A DNA stretch of 64,000 bases from Shinella sp. H4-D48 (GTDB taxonomy: Bacteria; Pseudomonadota; Alphaproteobacteria; Rhizobiales; Rhizobiaceae). Both the position numbers and the translations under genes were made by a program. The notes beneath the pieces are model-generated. The model worked only from the letters and a program-made list of their open reading frames with translations. It was not told the origin of the DNA and searched no databases. Shown piece by piece: positions 8,499-16,959 of this stretch; positions within the stretch are counted from its first letter, which is position 1, and each line of letters starts with the position of its first letter. Location: positions 558,001 through 622,000 of the forward strand of contig NZ_CP093338.1 in NCBI RefSeq assembly GCF_022637395.1. The letters run 5' to 3'.

Positions 8499-8777
8499 TC
8501 AACTGAACCGCGCGCCTTTCACCGAATCCTTCATTCGCGGTGGTGATACGATCCCACCGGCGACCAGGTCGAGGTCCGCATCGGACAGCTCGCCGGACGA
8601 CGCCGTGTGTTGTGCAAGCGCGATTATCAATTCGTCTTCCGAGAAATCGAATCCTTCCCGCGCTGCGAGTTCCACAACAGCGGATGCCCCTTCTGCGAGC
8701 GCTGTGGCAGCCTCGCTTTCGAGGTTGGCGTCCGAACGGACCTTGTCGTAAAATTGTTCAAGCGCTGCAATGCTCAT
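8499..8777 (-). CDS. Nif11-type leader RiPP precursor peptide
   Basis: A 92-residue peptide with a Nif11-like leader: ALEQFYDKVRSDANLESEA, then AAREGFDFSEDELIIALAQ, then ELSDADLDLVAGG, with Gly-Gly at 74-75. The presumed core is 17 residues, IVSPPRMKDSVKGARFS, containing two Lys and two Arg and no Cys or Thr. The gene starts inside the end of GNAT 2 (20-base overlap) and has AGGAAAG upstream of its ATG. The close coupling with a GNAT and the radical SAM gene marks it as a maturation substrate. The core differs completely from the NHLP precursor at 6594, so the locus would make two products. Confidence 0.88.
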   Translation of the reverse strand: MSIAALEQFYDKVRSDANLESEAATALAEGASAVVELAAREGFDFSEDELIIALAQHTASSGELSDADLDLVAGGIVSPPRMKDSVKGARFS

Positions 8778-9723
8778 GGGTGCTTCCTTTCCTGTTGAAC
8801 GACGTGGAGGATGACTGGGCGGGCGCAGTCCGCACCGCCAGAATTGTTTCGACGCGGTCGGCGACCTGCGCGAAGCGCCGGCGCGTTAGAGCGACCATGC
8901 GCGGGCGGGTAGGATCCGTGTAGTATGTCGCCACGGAGTCGCGCCCCAACAGCATGGCCTGCCGCGTGTAGCAGTGGTGATAGGCCCCGATGGTTATACC
9001 GCTGTGCCAATAGACAGGGTCGAGAAAGGCCTCGTCATAGTGAATGGAACGCTCCGCCGGTTGGGATGCGACAACCCAACCCACGACTGTGCCCTCTCGG
9101 CGGATAAGTGTACTGAAGGCTGGCGCCATGCGGTCCGTCAGAGCGAGAGGGCCAAGCATTCCGTTAGCCTCCGGCCGCAAGAGACAGGTGGACACCGCAG
9201 TCCGGTCCGCATCAGACAAGTTCATCGTGGCGTAGTCGTAGAGGTGCGGCTGCGCGAGGCGGCCAGAGATGGCACGCCATGCGCCAACCGCCTCAGCCAT
9301 TGCCCCTGCCCGCCCCGTGACCAAGAGGCCGTCTTCCGCGGGTGCGCTCCAGCCGGCTCGCGCCGCGAGGGGCTCGAAGGCGGCGCGGCCGGCATTCGTT
9401 TCGCTGTAACGGGCGATCATGCTGAACGCGCCACGGCGGGCGGCTTCCTCGCTCCATGCCTGAACAAGCGCAAGGGCGATGCCGCGCCGACGCTCGGCCG
9501 GCGCAACAGCGATCGACAAAAGTTCCGCCTCTTGGGTGCCATTACAGATGCCGAGCGCAAGCCCGACCGGCCGGCCGCCGGCGATGGCGCCTACGGCGAT
9601 GACGGACGGCTCCAGCGAAATGAGCAGGCGATGGTAGCGGTTAAAGGTCAAGCCGGAGAACAGGCGTGCATCGCCGGTCAGCAGAACGGTGCGGCAGACA
9701 TGCATTCTCATGATCCCGCTCAT
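8758..9723 (-). CDS. GNAT-family acyltransferase, putative RiPP maturase 2
   Basis: A 321-residue protein (330 if the ATG at 9750 is used; 9723 has GGAG 8 bases upstream). Motif A of the GNAT fold is visible as ELLSIAVAPAERRRGIALAL; a second GNAT-like half contains TVVGWVVAS and ends RFAQVADRVETILAV. It overlaps the Nif11 precursor gene by 20 bases, as expected for a dedicated maturase. Its relation to GNAT 1 (shared motif order and C-terminal AQVADR) suggests an old duplication of a GNAT-precursor module whose precursors now have different leader types. Acyl donor and target residue are unknown; Lys side chains of the core are the best guess by analogy with selidamides. Confidence 0.8.
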   Translation of the reverse strand: MSGIMRMHVCRTVLLTGDARLFSGLTFNRYHRLLISLEPSVIAVGAIAGGRPVGLALGICNGTQEAELLSIAVAPAERRRGIALALVQAWSEEAARRGAFSMIARYSETNAGRAAFEPLAARAGWSAPAEDGLLVTGRAGAMAEAVGAWRAISGRLAQPHLYDYATMNLSDADRTAVSTCLLRPEANGMLGPLALTDRMAPAFSTLIRREGTVVGWVVASQPAERSIHYDEAFLDPVYWHSGITIGAYHHCYTRQAMLLGRDSVATYYTDPTRPRMVALTRRRFAQVADRVETILAVRTAPAQSSSTSFNRKGSTHEHCSA

Positions 9724-9914
9724 CCCTTCAGCTCCGCACAACTGCCACATGCAAGCCCTTTACGCTCCAGTTTCAATTCCAGCGCCCGATAGGCGATTGC
9801 CGCAATTGGCCTGAAGCGTGTTTGTCTTCAGTCTTTACCAAAAGAAAGGGAGAGGCTTGCGAATGGGACGATATGCTCGAAGATTGGGATGCAACATGAC
9901 CTGAAGCGTGTGGG

Positions 9915-10949
9915 CTACGCCGTGGCGCGCAACCTGTCGAGCCAGGCCTGCATCCAGTTGTCGTCGCCTGCGCCAATATCGCTCTTGAGACGGATGCCCG
10001 CCTCCGCATTGCGGATCGCCTCACTTGGCCGTAGGCCGAAGCGTTGATGGAAGGCACGGGAGAAAGCGTTCTCGCTGGCAAAACCTGTCGCATATGCAAG
10101 CTTGGCGACGGAGCCGCGCGATAAACCGACGGATGTGAGCTTGAGATAGGCGAGCTTCAGCCGGCGCTCGCGGATGTACTCGGCAATGCCGCCGATTGGC
10201 TCGAAGAGACGGTATAGCGCCGAGCGCGACAGGGCGAACTGGCGCATGAGCATATCAGCGGATAGCGCTGGATTGGTAACGTTGCGCTCGATAAAGATCT
10301 GGATCGTCTGAACGTTGATATCCATTAGCGTCGCACGCTCAGCCGCCACTGCGGCTGAAAATCCGCTGGACACGATGGCTGAAGCAACCTCTGCTGCCAG
10401 CTTACCATCGGGACCGGCGAGTTGCGGCGCCACCTTCGCCATCGTGCGCATATGCTCGCCGAGCAGCACGCCGAGGGTGGAGGAGCCATTGACGCGGGCG
10501 CCGTGCAGATCATCGATCACGCGAGGGGTCAGGCGGATCATCGAGCGTGGCAGAATGAGGCTTATAATATCCATATCCGTCGCTTGGCTTTTCATCGGAC
10601 GGCTGAGATCGAAGCAAACGATATCGCCCTTAACGCCAGTGGCCACCCCGCCATCCGCGTTGTAGGCACACTCTCCCTTCAAATACAGCTGGATAAGCAA
10701 ATGATCGACGCCCGTGGCGGCGACCCGTTCGCGCGAGCGCACAAAACCTTGGGCAGTCGCGGAGGACATGCCTATGAGAAAATGGCCGATATTGTAACTC
10801 GTCAGGTCAGCCCGGAAGCCTTCCAGGTTGCCTGTCGGCGGAACCGCATCAAACAGGCTCGCGACGCCTGTACGCCAGTACTCGTAATTCTCCTCACGGC
10901 TCAGCTGCGAGGACAGGATACGTTGATGTTCGATAGTCTCCGTGGTCAA
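9915..10949 (-). CDS. AraC-family transcriptional regulator
   Basis: A 344-residue regulator. The N-terminal AraC-binding-like (cupin-like) domain is followed by a C-terminal double HTH with SADMLMRQFALSRSALYRLF and SVAKLAYATGFASENAFSRAF (about residues 230-315), then GLRPSEAIR. It stands alone between the RiPP genes and the export operon on the same strand, so it may control either; direction of regulation is unknown. A 12-base direct repeat CCTGAAGCGTGT occurs at 9810-9821 and 9900-9911 just downstream of the gene, in the GNAT 2 upstream region, and might be a binding half-site pair (weak). Confidence 0.88.
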   Translation of the reverse strand: MTTETIEHQRILSSQLSREENYEYWRTGVASLFDAVPPTGNLEGFRADLTSYNIGHFLIGMSSATAQGFVRSRERVAATGVDHLLIQLYLKGECAYNADGGVATGVKGDIVCFDLSRPMKSQATDMDIISLILPRSMIRLTPRVIDDLHGARVNGSSTLGVLLGEHMRTMAKVAPQLAGPDGKLAAEVASAIVSSGFSAAVAAERATLMDINVQTIQIFIERNVTNPALSADMLMRQFALSRSALYRLFEPIGGIAEYIRERRLKLAYLKLTSVGLSRGSVAKLAYATGFASENAFSRAFHQRFGLRPSEAIRNAEAGIRLKSDIGAGDDNWMQAWLDRLRATA

Positions 10950-11052
10950 GCCGCGCCTCCCCGTTCAACGCGCCACCGATGTATACCCTGTCATGCTCAA
11001 TTTTTCGTATCTTGCAAGGGCAGGATTTCGCGGGAAAGCCGCTTTGCAAGCC

Positions 11053-11391
11053 TCACACAATTGCTGACACCACCAGCCACGCCCAGACGATCTTACAGGC
11101 GATGTGCAACGCCTGATCGGTGTGGATGGACGTAATGCCATGATTCTTCATGCTGTCGATGATGAAATGCATCATCATTTCAAGCAGGCCGATGAGAAGC
11201 GATCCGGTTGCAACTCCCGCCAGCCCGCCGTGGATGATCGCATGCGCACCGAGAAGGTGGTACCAAGGGACGCCGGAGGCCGGCGTGTTCCAGTTCTTGC
11301 CGCGCGCCATGAAGTCGTTCTGAAGCGGATAGTCTCCAAGAGCATGTCCAAAGATCAGAAGCGCGAGAAGTGTGGCGTAAGCCTCGATCAT
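11053..11391 (-). CDS. DUF3307 membrane protein
   Basis: A 112-residue protein with three or four hydrophobic helices. It carries the DUF3307 features of a short N-terminal helix with GHALGDYPLQNDFMA, then AHAIIHGG and HFIIDSMKNHG. The conserved His/Asp residues in helices look like a membrane metal site, but no function is established for the family. Its ATG overlaps the stop of the preceding cNMP-domain gene (ATGA), so it is the last gene of the long export operon. Confidence 0.8.
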   Translation of the reverse strand: MIEAYATLLALLIFGHALGDYPLQNDFMARGKNWNTPASGVPWYHLLGAHAIIHGGLAGVATGSLLIGLLEMMMHFIIDSMKNHGITSIHTDQALHIACKIVWAWLVVSAIV

Positions 11392-11933
11392 GCACCGCGC
11401 TCCGCCACGCCTGACAGCCGCGCCAAAAGATGCTCGAAGCGGGCGCCGGCAAGCGACAGCGTATCGAGAATGCCCTCGTCAAGTTCATCCTCCATCACAA
11501 CGCCGGCCGAAAGGCCCGTGCGCGCATTCATGCGTTGCGTTGTGTTGCGCAAACGATCTGCCAGGAAGATGGCGAGAGCCTTGTAGAAGCGCGCGCCAAA
11601 ACCTGGATTCTCGGTGAGTCGCACTTGGATGTCGCGCTTGTCGACGCCGAGGATGAGCGCGCCCGCCACCGCTTCAACCGTCGCAGAAGGCGGCGCGGAG
11701 TCGATCAGAGACATTTCTCCAACGACTTCGCCACGCCCCAGACGCGCCACCTCGCCAACACCGGAAACGCGAACGACGACCTCGCCCGCCAACACGAAGA
11801 ACAACTCGCTGACCGGGATCCCCTCACAGATGAGCACAGTATCCGGTTCCGGCTGGAAGCGGCGGCCCTTTCGCACCAGCCACTCGATGTCCTCGTCGTC
11901 TAGCTGGCCAAGAATGTAGAGTACCTTTCGCAT
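11388..11933 (-). CDS. Cyclic-nucleotide-binding-domain protein without DNA-binding domain
   Basis: A 181-residue protein. A CRP-type cNMP-binding fold spans about residues 1-115 (ELFFVLAGEVVVRV, then GEVVGEMSLIDSAPPSATVEA) with a helical tail and no HTH, so it is not a CRP-like regulator. In the phosphate-binding cassette the usual Pro-Arg-Ala/Thr-Ala is Pro-Pro-Ser-Ala: the ligand-phosphate Arg is missing, so ligand binding may be lost or altered. The start overlaps the stop of the second exporter gene (TGATG). The same operon encodes a class III cyclase, so a link to cyclic nucleotides is tempting but the Arg loss argues for caution. CNBD proteins do occur next to NHLM exporters. Confidence 0.82.
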   Translation of the reverse strand: MRKVLYILGQLDDEDIEWLVRKGRRFQPEPDTVLICEGIPVSELFFVLAGEVVVRVSGVGEVARLGRGEVVGEMSLIDSAPPSATVEAVAGALILGVDKRDIQVRLTENPGFGARFYKALAIFLADRLRNTTQRMNARTGLSAGVVMEDELDEGILDTLSLAGARFEHLLARLSGVAERGA

Positions 11934-14794
11934 CAGTTTTCCTTCTCAAGCAGCTGTCGGCAAGCAAGTGCATGGAATACCCCACGTGCCGCCATCAAGT
12001 CATCATAGGTACCGCTTTCCACCAGTCGCCCCTTGTCCATGACAAAGATGCGGTCGACATTCATGATGGTGCTGAGCCGGTGTGCAATGACAATTCGGGT
12101 TACTGAAAGCCGCGCCAATGTATCGGTCACGACGCGCTGGGTACGGTTGTCGAGCGCGCTCGTCGCCTCATCGAGCAACAGGATATTCGGTTCGCTGACC
12201 AGCGCGCGCGCCAGAAGGATTCGCTGGCGCTGGCCGCCCGAGAGGGCGTTACCGCCATCGTTGAGCACGGTGTGCATTCCCATGGGCATAGCCTCGATGT
12301 CGGCAGCGAGTGCCACGAGCCGCGCGGCTGCCCACGCTGCTTCCAGCCCGTGACCGGACGCGCCGGCGATATTGTGATAGACAGAGCCAGGGCTGATGCG
12401 TCCGTTTTGCAACACGACGCCGATCTCTGCCCGCAACGCCGCGGGGTCGAGCCGGTCAGCGGGTCTTCCGTCGAAGAAGACAGCCCCGTCCTCCGGCATG
12501 TCAAAGCCCAGCAGCAACCGCATGATGGTGGATTTACCGCTCCCGGATTCTCCGACGATGGCAACATATTCGCCCGGTCGGATGGTAAAATTCACGTCGC
12601 GCAACACGAGTGGCGCGCCCTTGTGGTAACGGAAGTGCACGCGACTGAAGGCGATCTCGCCGGAGAGCCGACCCGGCGCCTCCCGCAGGCTGGTGGCTTC
12701 GGGCTGCGCTTTGAGCAGCGGCACCGTGCGCGAAACCAAGGGGCCGATGGCAAGCAGTTCCGAAATTGCGGTTACCGCAGCCACGAAGGCACCTGAAGCC
12801 TGTCCGAATGCAGCAGCGAAGGCGACAAACATGCCGGCCGACAGCGTTCCTGCCCCATCCGGACCACCAGTCCCATCCACCAACGCCGCGATCGCAGCCT
12901 GCGCCGTCTCGTATCGGAAGACGAGCAACAGGCAACCGAACAGGAAAAGAAGCGACATGGGCGGGAGCACTGAAAGTGCGACAGTCTGCCAACCGCTGTA
13001 GAAGCGCGCCCGCTCGAAGGCGTGCCGCTCGGGCATCGACCGCCAAACCCATTCGGCGAAAGCGCGCATCTCCGCCGCCGCTGCCCGTAACTTTGGCAGG
13101 CCGACCAGAACCTGCAGAAGAAACCCCTCGATCTTACCGTTCAGGTGCGCGCGCTCCCGCTCGTAGCGCAACTGCCGACGAGAAATCCAGCCGCATACGA
13201 GCGCCATGACTGCGAAGGGCAAGAGCGCGAATAGCGCTAGGCGCCAGTTGATGAACAGCATTGTCAAAAGGCCAGTAATCGTACCCACGAAGCCAAAAAG
13301 GCCACTGAGAGTGGAGGCCGTGAGTATCTGCCGTACCTCCTGAAGCCCAAGAGCACGCTGACCGAGATCGCCCACTGAAAATCCTTGGAAGAACCGGACG
13401 GGAAGACGCAGGAGACGCAACATGATCGCCGCTTGCAACTTCGCATCCAGCGCCGCTTCCATGCGGGCTACACTCATGGAACGCGTCAATTCGAAAAGCG
13501 ACTGGCCAAGCGCGGCTGCGGTCAGCAACAACGCCACCTGCAGCAATCCCGCCCGATCGTTCATCGGTACGACGCTGTCAAAAAGGACCCCAGTGGCAAC
13601 CGGAACGGCGGCCATGGCTGCAGCCGCAAGCACCGCCGTCAGAGCGATCCGCCACATATCCCTGCCGAGCCCCCGCCCCGCAAAAGTTAGCAAATCGCTA
13701 ATACCGAGGCTGCGGTCCTCGAGCATCGGGTAAACCTGCAGAGCGCTGGCCTTAACTGTCATGGCGAACGCCGCGTCGACCTTGCGGTCGACCGACGTGC
13801 CGACAGCACGAAAACCACTGCCTCGCGTTGGCAGGAGCGCTAATGGGTCGCCGGCCACTGTCTGCGCCAGCATAGGAAGCCCGTCGCGCGTCCACCAGCC
13901 GTCGCCCAGCACAATGGGGCGGCCAGCAAGATTCAGTTCGGCGAGAATCGGTTCAAAGGCATTCAACTCCTTCGCTCGCCCGCGTCCAGCGTCCGGTATG
14001 CGTTCCAACTGCTCGCCGAAGGCCTCCATCACGTTTTCAACGGCAAAGAGCCACGGATTTTGTGAAGCTTGCCTGCCGCTGGCGCGCGCGTCTGCGAGTG
14101 CCTTCAATGCCTCCGAGAAACGCCGCACGGATACCTGGTCCCGGCCCTCCTGGCGATCTCCGGCCATCCGCCGCTCAGTTGCTAAAGCGTTTGTAGCCCA
14201 TATGATCACAGCATGCGCAAGCAGTTCGAGCCCTCTGGCAATATCCTGAGAACGCGGCTCGCGCACGGGGCGAAGCACAGTCGTCTCTGCCGCAACCACT
14301 GCGGATGGTGCAGCGAGTGGGAAACATGCACCCTGTGGAAGATGAAAACCGCCCCACGTCAGGCCATCTGTCTCGGCCACGACGTAAGAGACCTGCCCCG
14401 CCGCTGAAGAGCAGGTCTCACCCTCTGCAAGATGAAGGCTTTCACCTTCGATCATCCTGCCCGGCCACGACCGCGCGGGGGTGACAGCAGCACTCAAATT
14501 CCGGACCCAGTCACCGGCGTGCACACTCGCCTCATCGAAACCAAGGGAACGAAAACGCGAACCAAGTCCGCCCACGGCAACGAGCATTCCCGAAGCAACA
14601 GGTGGCGTGGAGACGATCACCACGCCCGCATCCAACCGAAATAGGTGACGGCGGGCCTCTCCTTGCCGGTCGACCACAAAGATATCGGCATAACCTTCGA
14701 CCAACTGATAGCCGGCAAATCCCGTATCCAATGCCAATGGGCGATTGCCGCCACCCTCTATCAGCACATCCCGGGCGAACGCCTGTGACATCAA
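11933..14794 (-). CDS. NHLM-type bacteriocin export ABC transporter, second subunit
   Basis: A 953-residue protein. A long N-terminal region without a C39 peptidase (about residues 1-370) is followed by a six-helix ABC membrane domain and a C-terminal ATPase with complete motifs: Walker A GESGSGKST, signature ALSGGQRQR, Walker B ILLLDEATSALD and the H-loop in VIAHRLS. This matches the ABC2 component of NHLM (NHLP leader microcin) export systems, normally partnered with a peptidase-containing ABC1. It overlaps the ABC1 gene as ATGA. The expected role is export of peptides with NHLP/Nif11 leaders after leader removal by ABC1. Confidence 0.9.
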   Translation of the reverse strand: MMSQAFARDVLIEGGGNRPLALDTGFAGYQLVEGYADIFVVDRQGEARRHLFRLDAGVVIVSTPPVASGMLVAVGGLGSRFRSLGFDEASVHAGDWVRNLSAAVTPARSWPGRMIEGESLHLAEGETCSSAAGQVSYVVAETDGLTWGGFHLPQGACFPLAAPSAVVAAETTVLRPVREPRSQDIARGLELLAHAVIIWATNALATERRMAGDRQEGRDQVSVRRFSEALKALADARASGRQASQNPWLFAVENVMEAFGEQLERIPDAGRGRAKELNAFEPILAELNLAGRPIVLGDGWWTRDGLPMLAQTVAGDPLALLPTRGSGFRAVGTSVDRKVDAAFAMTVKASALQVYPMLEDRSLGISDLLTFAGRGLGRDMWRIALTAVLAAAAMAAVPVATGVLFDSVVPMNDRAGLLQVALLLTAAALGQSLFELTRSMSVARMEAALDAKLQAAIMLRLLRLPVRFFQGFSVGDLGQRALGLQEVRQILTASTLSGLFGFVGTITGLLTMLFINWRLALFALLPFAVMALVCGWISRRQLRYERERAHLNGKIEGFLLQVLVGLPKLRAAAAEMRAFAEWVWRSMPERHAFERARFYSGWQTVALSVLPPMSLLFLFGCLLLVFRYETAQAAIAALVDGTGGPDGAGTLSAGMFVAFAAAFGQASGAFVAAVTAISELLAIGPLVSRTVPLLKAQPEATSLREAPGRLSGEIAFSRVHFRYHKGAPLVLRDVNFTIRPGEYVAIVGESGSGKSTIMRLLLGFDMPEDGAVFFDGRPADRLDPAALRAEIGVVLQNGRISPGSVYHNIAGASGHGLEAAWAAARLVALAADIEAMPMGMHTVLNDGGNALSGGQRQRILLARALVSEPNILLLDEATSALDNRTQRVVTDTLARLSVTRIVIAHRLSTIMNVDRIFVMDKGRLVESGTYDDLMAARGVFHALACRQLLEKEN

Positions 14795-16959
14795 ATGGTC
14801 CCCCGCACGAGGGCGGCATATTCGCCGTCAAGCGCCATCAGTGTGTCATGATCGCCGCGCTCGACGATGCGTCCCCGATCGAGCACGATAATCTCCTCAC
14901 AATCGCGGATGGTGCTCAGCCGGTGCGCGATAATCAGGCAACCGCAGCCCCGGCGGCGCAAGTTGTCATCGATCTGCTTTTCTGTGACGGGATCGAGCGC
15001 CGCGGTGGCCTCGTCGAGAACGATCAGTGAGGGGCTCGCAGCAAGCACGCGCGCCAGTTCAAGCCTCTGGCGCTGGCCGCCGGAGAAATTCAATCCCCCC
15101 TCGGCCACAGGTGCATCGAGCTGGCCGGTGCGCATGAGGACATCATCGAGTATGGCTGCGTCCGAAAGCGCTGCGACCAGAGCCGCCTCAGGAAGCGAGG
15201 CGTCCCAGAGTGTGAGATTGTCACGCACGGAGCCTTCGAAAAGGAAGATCTCCTGATCGACGTACCCGATGATACGGGACCGGGTCGCTTGAGTGAGCAT
15301 CCCCGCATCAACGCCGCCGATGCGGATTTGACCTGACCAGGGCGATTGAAGACCGGCGATCATGCGCCCGATAGTCGTCTTGCCGCTGCCGGAGCCGCCG
15401 ACGAGCGCGATACGCGCGCCGGGTTTCAGGGTCAACGAGAAATCTGCGATCAATGGAGGATCAAGCGGTGAATAACCGAAGCTAACGCGGTCAAGTTCGA
15501 TGCGGCTGGAGGCCGGTTCCGTGGCCGTATCACCGACGGCTACAGTCTGCGCGCGCGAGATATCGGCGATCTTCACCAGATCGGCACGAATCGTCTGGAT
15601 CTGGCCGGCAAGACCAATGAGGTCGAGTACGGGTGCGTTGAAGCTCTGAGCGAGCCCCTGAAAGGCGACAAGCGCGCCGATGGACAGATCACCCCGCATG
15701 ACGCTCACCGCGCCGACGACAAGAACGAGAACGGCCGTTAGCGACTGGATGGAAGCGGGAATGGCATTGACCAACGTCTGGGTAAGCGCCAAGTCAGCGC
15801 GCGTGCGCAAAACACCGCTGTGGTGCCCGGCCCACTGCAGGTAGGCATGTGCCTCCATGTTTGAGGCTTTAAGCGTCTCGATGGCGCGGATTGGGCCGAA
15901 CGTAGCGGCAAGAAGATTGCCAAGGCCGGAGGATAGCTTGAGGCTTTGCCTGCGTTGCACCTTTCCACCCTGATAAACGACGAGGACGTAGAGAAGTTGG
16001 GTCGCCAGGATAAAGACGGCCAGCAGCGGGCTGATCAGCCAAAGGACGACGGCGTAGGCGAGAAGGCTCGTCAGGTTGAACACCGTCGAGGCAAGCCGTC
16101 CGGACAGGAGGTCCGCAATGCGCTCGTTGGCATTGAGGCGACTGGCCATCTCGCCGGGGTGGCGTTGCGCGTAGAACTCTGCGGGCAGGCGCAACATATG
16201 CCAGAGCAGCTTGCTCGCCGGCACACTTACCTGCTTCAGTTCCAGTCGCCGGAGCCCTGCCTGTTGCAGCGCTGTCGCAAAGCCGCGCAAGACAAGTACG
16301 GCCAGCATCGCGACCGTGAAGGCCAGTAGCCAGTCGTGCTGTCGGTCGATGAGGATATTATCGATGAAGACACGTGTGAAGACCGGGACGGCGATGCCGG
16401 GGATCACCAGCGCCATCGATGTGAGGAGAACGAAGAAAACCCCCTTCCTGGAGCCCCTCAGGCGTTCCAGCATCATCGGCAGCGCGAGCGGCGGTGCGCC
16501 AGCGCTTTCGAACGTCTCAGCCGGCTCAAAGGCGAGGACAACCCCCGTGAAGGCCTCGGCGAGCTCACGAACTGTAATCGTACGGCGACCCGTGGCGGGG
16601 TCGTTGACGAAAACGCGATCGCCCCGAATGCCCTCGAGGACGATGAAATGGTTGAAGTTCCAGTGCAGGATCGCCGGCCATGGAATATCCCCAAGCCCAT
16701 CCGCTTCCTTGCGAAAACCCTTGGCGACAAGCCCGAAATGACGCGCAGCCTTGAGAAGATTGCTCGCCTTCGTCCCGTCGCGCGAGACGCCGCAGGCAAT
16801 ACGCATGTCCTCCAGCGTCACCCAGCGGCCGTAATGAGCAAGCACGATAGCAAGACTTGCCGCGCCGCATTCCACCGCTTCGATCTGCAGGATCTGCGGC
16901 GTCGCGCGCGGACGCTTGCGCCTGGACAGAACGCCATGGGAGCGAGCGAGGCCGCTCAT
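14791..16959 (-). CDS. NHLM-type export ABC transporter with C39 peptidase domain
   Basis: A 722-residue fusion. The N-terminal C39 double-glycine peptidase has the Q-x-E-AVECGAASLA motif with catalytic Cys31, His104 (NHFIVLEG) and Asp120 (FVNDPATG). It is followed by a six-helix membrane domain and an ATPase with GGSGSGKTT, FSGGQRQR and LIVLDEATAALD. It removes Gly-Gly leaders and exports the mature peptide, matching the ABC1 component of NHLM systems. The ATG overlaps the stop of the HlyD-like gene as ATGA. Likely substrates are the products of the precursor genes at 6594 and 8499. Confidence 0.92.
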   Translation of the reverse strand: MSGLARSHGVLSRRKRPRATPQILQIEAVECGAASLAIVLAHYGRWVTLEDMRIACGVSRDGTKASNLLKAARHFGLVAKGFRKEADGLGDIPWPAILHWNFNHFIVLEGIRGDRVFVNDPATGRRTITVRELAEAFTGVVLAFEPAETFESAGAPPLALPMMLERLRGSRKGVFFVLLTSMALVIPGIAVPVFTRVFIDNILIDRQHDWLLAFTVAMLAVLVLRGFATALQQAGLRRLELKQVSVPASKLLWHMLRLPAEFYAQRHPGEMASRLNANERIADLLSGRLASTVFNLTSLLAYAVVLWLISPLLAVFILATQLLYVLVVYQGGKVQRRQSLKLSSGLGNLLAATFGPIRAIETLKASNMEAHAYLQWAGHHSGVLRTRADLALTQTLVNAIPASIQSLTAVLVLVVGAVSVMRGDLSIGALVAFQGLAQSFNAPVLDLIGLAGQIQTIRADLVKIADISRAQTVAVGDTATEPASSRIELDRVSFGYSPLDPPLIADFSLTLKPGARIALVGGSGSGKTTIGRMIAGLQSPWSGQIRIGGVDAGMLTQATRSRIIGYVDQEIFLFEGSVRDNLTLWDASLPEAALVAALSDAAILDDVLMRTGQLDAPVAEGGLNFSGGQRQRLELARVLAASPSLIVLDEATAALDPVTEKQIDDNLRRRGCGCLIIAHRLSTIRDCEEIIVLDRGRIVERGDHDTLMALDGEYAALVRGTI

